A stretch of DNA of 64,000 nucleotides, taken from the NCBI GenBank assembly GCA_900544115.1, contig UQTW01000005.1, positions 1 through 64,000 on the forward strand. The letters run 5' to 3'. Positions 9,101 through 16,809 of this stretch are shown piece after piece. Each line of letters starts with the position of its first letter. The stretch's first letter is position 1. A program made the translations under genes and the position numbers. The notes below the pieces were generated by a model. The model had not been told where the DNA came from and made no database searches. It saw nothing but the letters and a program-made list of their open reading frames with translations. This DNA comes from an uncultured Collinsella sp. Its GTDB lineage: Bacteria; Actinomycetota; Coriobacteriia; Coriobacteriales; Coriobacteriaceae.

Positions 9101-10378
9101 TTGTTTGAATGTGAACTACCGTTTGACCATAAGACGTTGCATCTAGAGCTCGAGGATAAGAACTTCGCGGGTGTGATGGAAGGCCATCAAAACGAGTTTA
9201 AGACTACAAAATCGCAGGAAGAGCTGGTAGAGGAGTCGCTTGCCAACCCTTATGGCTCACCTTCGCTCGAGGAGCTTTGTGCTGGCAAGAAGGATATCGT
9301 CATCATTAGCTCCGACCATACGCGCCCCGTTCCCTCGCGTGTGACGATGCCTATTCTGCTGCATCACATCCACTCCGCTGCGCCTGAGGCACGCGTTCGC
9401 ATTCTGGTTGCTACGGGTATGCATCGTCCGTCGACGCACGAGGAGCTCGTCAACAAGTACGGCGAGGAGATCGTTGCCAACGAGGAAATCGTTATGCACG
9501 TCGCGACTGACGACAGCATGATGAAAAAGATCGGCACCCTGCCTTCTGGCGGCGAGTGCATCATCAACAAGATTGCCGCCGATTGTGATCTGCTGCTTGC
9601 CGAGGGCTTTATTGAGCCGCACTTCTTTGCCGGTTTCTCTGGCAGCCGCAAGTCCGTGCTGCCCGGCATTGCCAGCTACAAGACCATCATGTACAACCAC
9701 AACGGTCAGTTTGTGAACGATTCCCATTCGCGTGCCGGCAACCTGTGCCACAACCACGTGAACGAGGATATGTTTGCCGCTGCCGAGATGGCTCACCTTG
9801 CCTTTGTGCTTAACGTGGTGCTCAACGGCAAGCACGAGGTCATCGGCTCCTTTGCCGGCGACATCCACAAGGCGCACGAGGCCGGCTGCGAGTTCGTGAA
9901 GAGCCTTGCCGGCGTTGAGCCCGTCGAGTGCGAGATTGCCATCACCACCAACGGCGGCTACCCGCTCGACCAGAACATCTACCAGGCCGTGAAGGGCATG
10001 TGCGCTGCCGAGGCCACGCTTCCCGAGGGCGGCGTGATCATCGATGTCGCCGGTTGCGCCGACGGTCACGGTGGCGAGGGCTTCTATCACAACATCGCCG
10101 ACAACGATCCGGCAGAGTTTGAGCGCGCCTGCATCGACCGTCCTAAGGACGAGACCCTGCCCGACCAGTGGACGAGTCAGATCTTTGCCCGCATCCTGGC
10201 GCATCACCCCGTGATCATGGTCACCGACCTGTGCGATCACCAGATGATCAAGGATATGCACATGACGCCGGTCAACACCCTCGAGGAGGCGCTCAAGCTC
10301 GCCTTTGAGATGAAGGGTGCCGATGCCAAGGTTGCCGTCATTCCCGATGGCCTGGGCGTTGTCGTCGCGCAGCACTAG
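9101..10378 (+). CDS. larA: Nickel-pincer lactate racemase LarA
   Basis: A 425-residue LarA, which interconverts D- and L-lactate with the nickel-pincer cofactor. Starting at TTG 9101 (AAGGAAGAGG ends ten bases upstream), the residues known from Lactiplantibacillus plantarum LarA fall at identical numbers: R75, H108, H174, K184 (the cofactor-linked Lys in GSRKSVLPG), H200 and K298. That agreement strongly supports this start over the longer upstream frame. The C-terminal half carries the second domain and ends GVVVAQH. A LarD-like channel follows after 49 nt and is probably co-transcribed. The cofactor genes larB and larC lie 1.6-3.4 kb downstream on the other strand; larE is not in the window. 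Confidence 0.95.
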   Translation: MFECELPFDHKTLHLELEDKNFAGVMEGHQNEFKTTKSQEELVEESLANPYGSPSLEELCAGKKDIVIISSDHTRPVPSRVTMPILLHHIHSAAPEARVRILVATGMHRPSTHEELVNKYGEEIVANEEIVMHVATDDSMMKKIGTLPSGGECIINKIAADCDLLLAEGFIEPHFFAGFSGSRKSVLPGIASYKTIMYNHNGQFVNDSHSRAGNLCHNHVNEDMFAAAEMAHLAFVLNVVLNGKHEVIGSFAGDIHKAHEAGCEFVKSLAGVEPVECEIAITTNGGYPLDQNIYQAVKGMCAAEATLPEGGVIIDVAGCADGHGGEGFYHNIADNDPAEFERACIDRPKDETLPDQWTSQIFARILAHHPVIMVTDLCDHQMIKDMHMTPVNTLEEALKLAFEMKGADAKVAVIPDGLGVVVAQH

Positions 10379-10427
10379 TACGCGGCCTAAACGAATCGTT
10401 TATAACCGACAAGAAAGATAAGGTTTT

Positions 10428-11159
10428 ATGCTTACCAAACTCCTCTGTGAATTCGGCGCAACGGCCCTCATGATCATCTTTGGCGTGGGCGTGCACTGCG
10501 ATACCGTGCTCAAGGGCACTAAGTATCAGGGCTCCGGCCATATGTTTGCCATCACCACCTGGTCTTTTGGCATCTCGGTCTGCCTGTTTGTCTTTGGCGG
10601 CGCCGTGTGCATGAACCCGGCTATGGTGCTTGCCCAGTGCATCGTAGGCCTGGTGCCGTGGAGCAGCTGCATCCCCTTCATGATTGCCGATATGCTCGGC
10701 GGCTTTGTGGGCGCCGTAATCGCTTGGCTTATGTATGCCGATGAGTTCAAGGCTTCCGAGGGCGTCGTCGACCCCATTGCCCAGCGCAACATCTTCTCGA
10801 CCAACCCCACCACCGAGGGCACCAACTATGCCCGCAACTTCTTCTGCGAGGCTATCTGCACCTTCGTGTTCATCAGCGCCATCCTTGCTGCCGCTAGCCG
10901 CGCCGGCGAGAACGTTCTGATGCTCGCCATCTGCGTCGGCCTGATCGTTTGGGCCGTTGGCATGGGCATGGGCGGCATCACCGGCTTCGCCATGAACCAG
11001 GCTCGTGACCTTGGTCCTCGCATGGCCTATCAGGTGCTGCCGATTAAGAACAAGGCCGACAACAACTGGAAGTACGGCCTGCTTGTTCCTGGCATCGCTC
11101 CGTTTGTCGGTGCTATTGTGGCCGCGCTGTTTGTGCATGGCTTCTTGGGCATGTTCTAG
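10428..11159 (+). CDS. larD: Aquaporin-family channel, LarD-like (lactic acid / glycerol)
   Basis: A 243-residue membrane protein of the MIP family with six transmembrane segments and two half-helices. The first pore motif is a standard NPA (VCMNPAMVL, about 62-70); the second is altered to NQA (GFAMNQARD), followed by the conserved Arg. Members beside larA act as lactic acid channels (LarD) in lactobacilli, and co-location here suggests the same. A glycerol facilitator is the alternative. It begins 49 nt after larA and ends 24 nt before giant hairpin B. The symbol is by context; the family is firm. Confidence 0.8.
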   Translation: MLTKLLCEFGATALMIIFGVGVHCDTVLKGTKYQGSGHMFAITTWSFGISVCLFVFGGAVCMNPAMVLAQCIVGLVPWSSCIPFMIADMLGGFVGAVIAWLMYADEFKASEGVVDPIAQRNIFSTNPTTEGTNYARNFFCEAICTFVFISAILAAASRAGENVLMLAICVGLIVWAVGMGMGGITGFAMNQARDLGPRMAYQVLPIKNKADNNWKYGLLVPGIAPFVGAIVAALFVHGFLGMF

Positions 11160-11183
11160 TCGAAGGACGGCTCTATAAGGTCC

Positions 11184-11308
11184 GGGCTCGGTAAGGGTTA
11201 ACTTTCCAACGCGTCCTCGGACATGCAAAAAGGCTCGCTGCGCACTTTGTGCGGCGAGCCTTTTTGCGTCCTGCGGAATGCGTTGGAAAGTTAACCCTTA
11301 CCGAGCCC
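11184..11308. repeat. Giant hairpin B (28-bp perfect outer stem) after larD
   Basis: Arms 11184-11211 and 11281-11308 are perfect 28-nt complements. The inside repeats the core of hairpin A: GTCCTCGGACATGCA, an inner stem GCAAAAAGGCTCGC/GCGAGCCTTTTTGC around a TTT-closed tip, and TGCGTCCTGCGGA. The arms have no similarity to those of copy A. The inner stem with TTTTT may terminate larA-larD. Confidence 0.9.
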
Positions 11309-11464
11309 TGGGCATTCTTGGCTGTGTCCGAACAAGCAACTCAACATGTATATCTGAATTTGGATGTGAGGGGCACTTTGCTTTTGGGTGCTCTTACAAG
11401 AAAGCGTGACTTGGGGATGGGACGGGCGCTTTGTTGGGATGGCGCTTTGGGATGGGGGCCTTAC

Positions 11465-12004
11465 TTAGCTGAAGAGGGGCTGTATGGCTGAGAGGTAGTC
11501 TTTGGCTACGTTGGATTTGTTGGCTTGGAAGTTGTGCCAGGCCCACCATTGGACGGTGGCTACGAAGCTTGAGGCTATGTGATGGAGGAGGAAGCTGCGG
11601 TCCATAGTGCCAGCGGGACCTGTGGGGTCGGTGGGGATGGTTTCGGCTGCTCGTGACATGATGGTCTTGCGTAAGCAGTCGGCAAAGACGCGTGAGCCGG
11701 CGCCGGCTACGAGGGCGCGTACGCCCTGGCGGCGCTCCCAGAGGTTGTTGAGGATATGCTCGACCTGCACGAGTGGGTCGTCGAGGGGCGTACCGTCATC
11801 GTCGAGGGCATGTGTGCAGATATCGCACACGAGCTCAGCGAGTAGGTCATCTTTGCTCTTGAAGAGGCCGTAGAACGTGGCCCGACCCACATGGGCGCGA
11901 GCGATGATGTCACCGACGGTGATCTTGCCGTAGTCCTCTTCGCGCAGCAGCTCGGAGAACGCCGTAACGATGGCGGCGCGGCTTTTTGCCTTGCGGGCAT
12001 CCAT
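11465..12004 (-). CDS. TetR-family regulator at the end of the larBC operon
   Basis: A 179-residue regulator. The N-terminal helix-turn-helix reads ITVGDIIARAHVGRATFYGLF (about 25-46), followed by KDDLL and an all-helical ligand domain that resembles the TetR C-terminal type with an FLLHHIASSFVATVQWW stretch. The ATG at 12004 lies two bases after the larC stop, so translation is probably coupled. The longer open frame upstream is antisense-free overlap with larC and not coding. Its position makes it the likely controller of the lar genes, with a candidate operator at 13756-13789. The effector is unknown; lactate or an acyl compound is a guess. Confidence 0.85.
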   Translation of the reverse strand: MDARKAKSRAAIVTAFSELLREEDYGKITVGDIIARAHVGRATFYGLFKSKDDLLAELVCDICTHALDDDGTPLDDPLVQVEHILNNLWERRQGVRALVAGAGSRVFADCLRKTIMSRAAETIPTDPTGPAGTMDRSFLLHHIASSFVATVQWWAWHNFQANKSNVAKDYLSAIQPLFS

Positions 12005-12006
12005 GG

Positions 12007-12918
12007 CTAGGCGTCCGCGTGAACGAGCAGGCAGCGGAGCGTACCGGAACAACCCTCGTAGGGGCGCTTGCCGGCGCCGTAGCCGACGGCTTCGATGCGG
12101 TAGCGTGAGGGCAGTTGGTCGGACGTGCGCAGCGCGGTGACGATGGCGGCGCCCGTGGGCGTCACGATCTCGCCGGCGACCGGTGCAGGCGTGAGGGCGA
12201 TATTGCCCGCCTGGCACAGGTTGACGACAGCGGGGACGGGAATGGGCATGAGACCGTGGGCGCAGCGAATGGTGCCGTGGCCCTCGGAAAGCGACTCGAC
12301 CACGATGTCCTCAATACCCAGGTCGTCGAGGCAGATGGCGACCGAGCAGACGTCGACGATGGAGTCGACGGCGCCCACCTCGTGAAACAGGACGGTGTCG
12401 GGCGTTTTGCCGTGAGCCTTGGCCTCGGCAGCAGCGAGTACGGAAAAAATGGCGAGGGCGCGACGCTTGGCGCCATCGCTTAGCTGCGAGCCATCGATGA
12501 TGGCGGTGATGTCCGCCAAAGAACGGTGGTGATGGTGGTGGGCGTGATGATGGCCCTCGTGGCCATGACCGTGGGCCTCATGGTCATGGTCGTGGCAGTG
12601 CTCGTGCTCGCCATGGTCATGATGGTGGTGTTCGTGTTCGTGCATATGCTCGACAGCTGCTTCGTTGCCGTAGAGCCAGGCCATATCGTGATCGTGGTTC
12701 TCGAGCTCCTCTGCAAGCTGGACATCGAAATCGCAGGCGTCGATGCCGTGCTTGTTTACGCGCGTCACGGCAATCGAAAAGCCGTCGACCGGCAGCGTGG
12801 CGAGCTGCTCGTGCAGATGCTCCTCGCTGGCGCCCAGGTCGAGCAGGGCCGCGACGGTCATATCGCCGCTGATGCCCGAGGTGCCGTCGATGATAAGCGT
12901 ATGCTGATGGTTGGACAT
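12007..12918 (-). CDS. larC: LarC1-type nickel insertion protein, lacking the LarC2 domain
   Basis: A 303-residue protein matching the N-terminal part of LarC, the CTP-dependent nickel insertase that completes the LarA cofactor. It opens with IDGTSGISGDMTVAALLDLG, has a very His-rich insertion (about residues 91-131, over 20 His, presumably nickel binding), VLFHEVGAVDSIVDV, IPVPAVVNL and VGYGAGKRPYEGC, then stops. Full-length LarC continues with a C-terminal domain containing an ETNIDDMT-like motif, which in L. plantarum is joined by programmed frameshifting. Here no such domain follows in any frame; tetR begins two bases after the stop. AAGGAG precedes the ATG. The truncated form is the notable feature. 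Confidence 0.9.
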   Translation of the reverse strand: MSNHQHTLIIDGTSGISGDMTVAALLDLGASEEHLHEQLATLPVDGFSIAVTRVNKHGIDACDFDVQLAEELENHDHDMAWLYGNEAAVEHMHEHEHHHHDHGEHEHCHDHDHEAHGHGHEGHHHAHHHHHRSLADITAIIDGSQLSDGAKRRALAIFSVLAAAEAKAHGKTPDTVLFHEVGAVDSIVDVCSVAICLDDLGIEDIVVESLSEGHGTIRCAHGLMPIPVPAVVNLCQAGNIALTPAPVAGEIVTPTGAAIVTALRTSDQLPSRYRIEAVGYGAGKRPYEGCSGTLRCLLVHADA

Positions 12919-12928
12919 GGAATGCTCC

Positions 12929-13711
12929 TTAGCGGGCGCGGGGTGTGCCGGCGCTCAGATGATTGATAAGACTTGCCTGGTATGCGGCACCAAAGCCGTT
13001 GTCGATATTGACGACCGAAACGCCGCTGGCGCAGGAGTTGAGCATGGCGAGCAGTGCGGCTACGCCACCAAAGCTCGCGCCGTAGCCCACGCTGGTGGGA
13101 ACGGCAATGACCGGACAGCTCACCAGGCCGCCGATAACGCTCGCCAGCGCGCCTTCCATGCCGGCGATGGCGATGACCACCTGCGCCTGGGCAAGTTCCT
13201 CGGCATGCGCGAGCAAGCGGTGCAGGCCGGCGACGCCTACGTCGTAGAGGCGGTCGACCTCGTTGCCATAGAACTCGGCCGTCAACGCGGCTTCCTCGGC
13301 GACGGGCAAGTCGCTCGTGCCGGCGCAGGCGACGACGATGCGTCCGTTACCGGTGGGGGAGGGCTTGCCGCCCACGAGGGCGAGCTGCGCGTCCGGGACA
13401 TATCCCAGGTCGATGCCGTTGTCGAGGAGCTCCGAGATGCGGGCTGCTTTTTCGCTGTCCAGGCGTGTGACCAGGATGCGCTCCTGGCCGGCATCGCGCA
13501 GCGCTTCGATAATGGCGGCAATCTGCTTGGCGGTTTTACCCGCACCGTAGACAACCTCGCCGGCTCCCTGGCGCACCCCGCGCGAAAGATCGAGCTGCGC
13601 AAAGCCCAAATCGGCGGTCGGAGCCGTCTGGATGCGCGTAAGGGCGTCGGCGGGGGTGACTGATCCGCCGGCAACATCGCTCAGCAGCTGCTCTAGATCT
13701 CGCTTATCCAT
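12929..13711 (-). CDS. larB: LarB, pyridinium-3,5-biscarboxylate synthase
   Basis: A 260-residue LarB, which carboxylates and hydrolyses nicotinic acid adenine dinucleotide in the first step of nickel-pincer cofactor synthesis. The C-terminal AIR-carboxylase (PurE-like) fold is recognised by IAIAGMEGALASVIGGL, PTSVGYGASFGGVAALLAML, NSCA (Cys227, matching the catalytic Cys of known LarB) and VVNIDNGFGAA. The ATG at 13711 follows GAAGGGA with seven-base spacing; a start 33 nt further upstream lacks a site. larC begins 10 nt downstream on the same strand. The gene heads the larB-larC-tetR operon. Confidence 0.93.
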   Translation of the reverse strand: MDKRDLEQLLSDVAGGSVTPADALTRIQTAPTADLGFAQLDLSRGVRQGAGEVVYGAGKTAKQIAAIIEALRDAGQERILVTRLDSEKAARISELLDNGIDLGYVPDAQLALVGGKPSPTGNGRIVVACAGTSDLPVAEEAALTAEFYGNEVDRLYDVGVAGLHRLLAHAEELAQAQVVIAIAGMEGALASVIGGLVSCPVIAVPTSVGYGASFGGVAALLAMLNSCASGVSVVNIDNGFGAAYQASLINHLSAGTPRAR

Positions 13712-13755
13712 ATATGTTCCCTTCGACGGCGCAAAGTCTAGCACTCAAAGGGTAT

Positions 13756-13789
13756 GTTTCCGAACACTAAGACAAAATTGTTCGGAAAC
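13756..13789. promoter_or_regulatory. Candidate TetR operator before larB
   Basis: A perfect 11-nt inverted repeat, GTTTCCGAACA (13756-13766) and TGTTCGGAAAC (13779-13789), separated by 12 nt and 45 nt upstream of the larB start. It is the only such site in the lar region; I found no copy ahead of larA. Confidence 0.55.
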
Positions 13790-13825
13790 TATAGGACGGA
13801 TTGATTCAATTGTTAGACGGATCGA

Positions 13826-14461
13826 TTAGTCACGCAGGATGATGTCCATGGCGAGCATCAGGTTGCGCTCGTCGATGGCAAACGGGGCAGCTTCGCGCGT
13901 CTTGGGCTTGGCGCAAAACGCGATGCCCGTGCCCGCGGCCTGAATCATGGGGATGTCGTTGGCGCCGTCGCCGATCGCGACGGTATGGGCCATATCGACG
14001 CCGCACTCAACTGCCCAGTCCAGCAGCTGGATGAGCTTGGACTCCTTGGTCACAATGCCGGCAGCCAACTTACCGGTGAGCTTGCCGTCCACGACTTCCA
14101 GGCGGTTGGCCAGGCAAAAATCGATACCCGCGGCGGCTACGATCTTGTCAGCGATCTCGTGGAAGCCGCCGCTTACCACGCCGACCTTCCAGCCCTTGCT
14201 GTGTGCCGAACGCACAAGCTCCAGCGCGCCGGGGGTAAATGTCACGCGTTCAAAGGTGCGCTCGAACACACTCTCGTCCAGGCCGGCGAGCAGCCCCACG
14301 CGCTCCTCGAGCGCTTGCTTAAAGTCCAGCTCGCCGCGCATGGCGCGTTCGGTGATCCGCGCAACTTGCTCGCCCACGCCTGCCTCCTCGCCCAACAGGT
14401 CGATGACCTCCTGGTTGATGAGCGTGGAGTCGATATCCATAACGATGAGGCGTGCAGTCAT
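13826..14461 (-). CDS. serB: Phosphoserine phosphatase (HAD family)
   Basis: A 211-residue SerB that dephosphorylates L-phosphoserine in serine synthesis. HAD motifs are complete: MDIDSTLIN (nucleophile and acid Asp, about 8-16), VVSGGFHEIADKI (motif II Ser), the motif III Lys in KESKLIQL, and AIGDGANDIPMIQAAGTGIAF (motif IV). The family cap segment is present. There is no N-terminal ACT domain. The ATG at 14461 has GGAAAGG upstream. A start 45 nt further out is possible but lacks a site. It is divergent from aspS. Confidence 0.92.
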   Translation of the reverse strand: MTARLIVMDIDSTLINQEVIDLLGEEAGVGEQVARITERAMRGELDFKQALEERVGLLAGLDESVFERTFERVTFTPGALELVRSAHSKGWKVGVVSGGFHEIADKIVAAAGIDFCLANRLEVVDGKLTGKLAAGIVTKESKLIQLLDWAVECGVDMAHTVAIGDGANDIPMIQAAGTGIAFCAKPKTREAAPFAIDERNLMLAMDIILRD

Positions 14462-14666
14462 GGCGGGCCTTTCCGAGTGCAGTTGTATTGGGGCACATTG
14501 TCGCACGCGGCGCGCCTTGGCGACGGCCAGGCCGCGTCAATTGTTTCGTCTCCGTCAAGTCTTTGGGCGAGAACTACTTTTCCGCGGCACATCGACACAG
14601 GTGCGATAAGATAGAACGCCATGTCTGGCTGCGCGGTTTACGCAGGCTGGGCAAATCTGTACGACG

Positions 14667-14693
14667 CCGCCCGGAACGACACGGGGCGGCACA
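14667..14693 (+). promoter_or_regulatory. Leader hairpin before aspS
   Basis: GCCGCCC and GGGCGGC pair around an 11-nt loop about 25 nt before the aspS start. It lacks the T-box signature, so it is only a structural leader element. Confidence 0.4.
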
Positions 14694-14717
14694 GATCCAT
14701 AAAGGAGGATCACTGGT

Positions 14718-16505
14718 ATGAGCCAGACCCGTCCCATCGACGAGCATTCCATGCACACCCGTACCTGCGGCGAGCTTCGCCGCGAGAACGTGGGCGAAGA
14801 GGTCACCCTCACCGGTTGGGTGAGCCGTCGCCGTGACCACGGCGGCCTTATTTTCTGCGACCTTCGTGACCGCGAGGGCATCACGCAGCTCACCTTCGAC
14901 CCCGAGCACTCTGACGGCGACGCATTTAAGATCGCCGAGACCATGCGTCCCGAGTGGCCCATCAAGATCCACGGCGTCGTGCGCTCCCGTGGCGAGGAGA
15001 CCACCAACGCCAAGCTCGCGACCGGCGAGATCGAGGTCCTGACCGACCACGCCGAGGTGCTCAACACGTCCGTCACCCCGCCGTTCCAGATCGAGGACGG
15101 CATCGAGACCAGCGAGGACACCCGCCTGCGCTATCGCTATCTGGACCTCCGTCGTCCCGAGATGATGGCCAACCTCAAGCTGCGCTCCGACTTTACCTTT
15201 GCCATTCGCGAGGCGCTGCACAACCGTGAGTTCATGGAGGTCGAGACGCCCTCCCTGTTCAAGTCCACGCCCGAGGGCGCCCGCGACTTCATCGTCCCCA
15301 GCCGCATCCAGCCGGGCAACTTCTACGCCCTGCCGCAGTCTCCGCAGCTCCTGAAGCAGCTGCTTATGGTCGGTGGCGTCGAGCGCTACTACCAGGTTGC
15401 CAAGTGCTTCCGCGACGAGGACCTGCGTGCCGACCGTCAGCCCGAGTTCACCCAGGTCGATATCGAGATGTCCTTCGTGGACCAGAACGACGTCATGAGC
15501 GCGCTCGAGGAGGTCCTGGCCGATGCCTTCGGCCGCATGGGCGTCGAGATGCCCACGCCGCTGCGTCGCATGAACTACTGGGAGGCCATGGACACCTATG
15601 GCTCCGACAAGCCCGATACCCGCTATGGCATGCACCTGGTCGACCTGACCGACATCTTTGCCAACTCCAAGTTCAAGGTCTTTGCGACTGCCGCAAACGA
15701 GGAGGGCTCTGTCGTCAAGGCCATCAACGCCAAGGGTGCCGGTGCCTGGGCTCGCGCCAAGATCGATAAGCTTGCCGGCGTGGCCTCCACGTTTGGCGCC
15801 AAGGGCCTGGCCTGGATCGCATTCCGCGAGGATGGCTCCATCAACAGCCCCATCGTCAAGTTCTTCTCGGACGAGGAGATGGCGGCTCTGCGTGAGCGCA
15901 TGAACGTCGAGCCCGGCGACCTTGTGATGTTCGCCGCCGGTCCGCGCCTGCTCTCTGACGAGATCCTGGGCGGCATGCGTTCCCACATGGCTAACGCGCT
16001 CGAGATCAAGCGCGAGGGCCACGACTTCCTGTGGGTCGTCAACTTCCCGCTGTTCCACTGGGACGAGGATCGCAAGGCCTATGCTGCCGAGCACCAGCCC
16101 TTTACCCTGCCGACCGAGACCGACATCGCCAAGATCGAGGCCGACCCGCTGGCAGCCGGTTCCTGCACCTACGACTTTGTCATGGACGGCTTTGAGGCCG
16201 GCGGCGGCGGTATGCGTATCCACAACGCCGAGATGCAGATGTCCATGCTCAAGCTCCTGGGCTTTACCGAGGAGCGCGCCGAGTCGCAGTTTGGCTTCCT
16301 CATGGAGGCGCTCAAGTTTGGTGCACCCCCGATGGGCGGTTTCGCTCTGGGTCTGGATCGCGTGTGCATGCTGCTCACCGGTTCCGACTCCATCCGCGAC
16401 GTCATGGCGTTCCCCAAGACGGCCAGCGGCTCCGACCTTATGTCGGGCGCTCCGAGTGCCGTTTCCGGCGCCCAGCTCAAGGATGTCAGCCTGCGCCTGA
16501 TGTAA
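14718..16505 (+). CDS. aspS: Aspartyl-tRNA synthetase
   Basis: A 595-residue bacterial-type class II AspRS. It has an N-terminal OB-fold anticodon domain (THVGWVSRRRDHGGLIF-like, about 22-40), motif 1 and 2 regions (PEGARDF, FRDEDLRADRQPEFTQ), the bacterial GAD insertion (about 300-420) and motif 3 GLDRVCMLLTG near 545. AAAGGAGG sits nine bases before the ATG. It is divergent from serB and followed by a strong terminator. Whether it is discriminating or non-discriminating (also charging tRNA-Asn) cannot be told without the position-specific residues being aligned. Confidence 0.96.
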   Translation: MSQTRPIDEHSMHTRTCGELRRENVGEEVTLTGWVSRRRDHGGLIFCDLRDREGITQLTFDPEHSDGDAFKIAETMRPEWPIKIHGVVRSRGEETTNAKLATGEIEVLTDHAEVLNTSVTPPFQIEDGIETSEDTRLRYRYLDLRRPEMMANLKLRSDFTFAIREALHNREFMEVETPSLFKSTPEGARDFIVPSRIQPGNFYALPQSPQLLKQLLMVGGVERYYQVAKCFRDEDLRADRQPEFTQVDIEMSFVDQNDVMSALEEVLADAFGRMGVEMPTPLRRMNYWEAMDTYGSDKPDTRYGMHLVDLTDIFANSKFKVFATAANEEGSVVKAINAKGAGAWARAKIDKLAGVASTFGAKGLAWIAFREDGSINSPIVKFFSDEEMAALRERMNVEPGDLVMFAAGPRLLSDEILGGMRSHMANALEIKREGHDFLWVVNFPLFHWDEDRKAYAAEHQPFTLPTETDIAKIEADPLAAGSCTYDFVMDGFEAGGGGMRIHNAEMQMSMLKLLGFTEERAESQFGFLMEALKFGAPPMGGFALGLDRVCMLLTGSDSIRDVMAFPKTASGSDLMSGAPSAVSGAQLKDVSLRLM

Positions 16506-16528
16506 GCGAGCGGCTACATATTGCCCGC

Positions 16529-16563
16529 AACGAGGGAAGGACGCGTGCCTTCCCTCGTTTTTT
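16529..16563 (+). terminator. Rho-independent terminator of aspS
   Basis: AACGAGGGAAGG (16529-16540) pairs perfectly with CCTTCCCTCGTT (16548-16559), running into a T6 tract. Confidence 0.9.
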
Positions 16564-16602
16564 ATGCGCCGAGATTGTGAGGGCATGGGATGACCGGGCG
16601 TC

Positions 16603-16803
16603 GCGGAAAGTGCGTCCCGGAATCTGCGTCCAGAACGGGTCGCGCTTTCCCAAAGGGGGTCCTCTGGGAAAGCGCGACCCAGAATCCAGCCAAATAACGG
16701 GTCGCACTTTCCGGTTGAGCTTCTGGCGGAAAGTACATCCCAGAATCGGCGTTCGGAATGGGCCGGGCTTTCCGCTAAAGCAGCCTAGCGGAAAGCCCGG
16801 CCC
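16603..16803. repeat. Tandem array of 62-nt palindromic units
   Basis: Three hairpins (16637-16680, 16699-16741, 16760-16803), plus a lone right arm at 16603-16618, repeat with a period of 61-62 nt. Each has outer arms of the type GGGTCGCRCTTTCC / GGAAAGYGCGACCC, the right arm followed by AGAAT or similar. Arms vary between units, but compensating changes keep them paired; units 1 and 3 are perfect over 16-18 bp. The array fills the gap between the convergent aspS and LacI genes. Confidence 0.85.
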
Positions 16804-16809
16804 AGTTTC

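Noticed and set aside
14462..14717. T-box or other tRNA-sensing leader before aspS
   Set aside because: Only a small GC hairpin is present; the AGGGTGGNACCGCG-type T-box sequence and specifier arm are missing.
16603..16803. CRISPR array
   Set aside because: The period is regular, but each unit is one palindrome with no unique spacers, and no cas genes are near.
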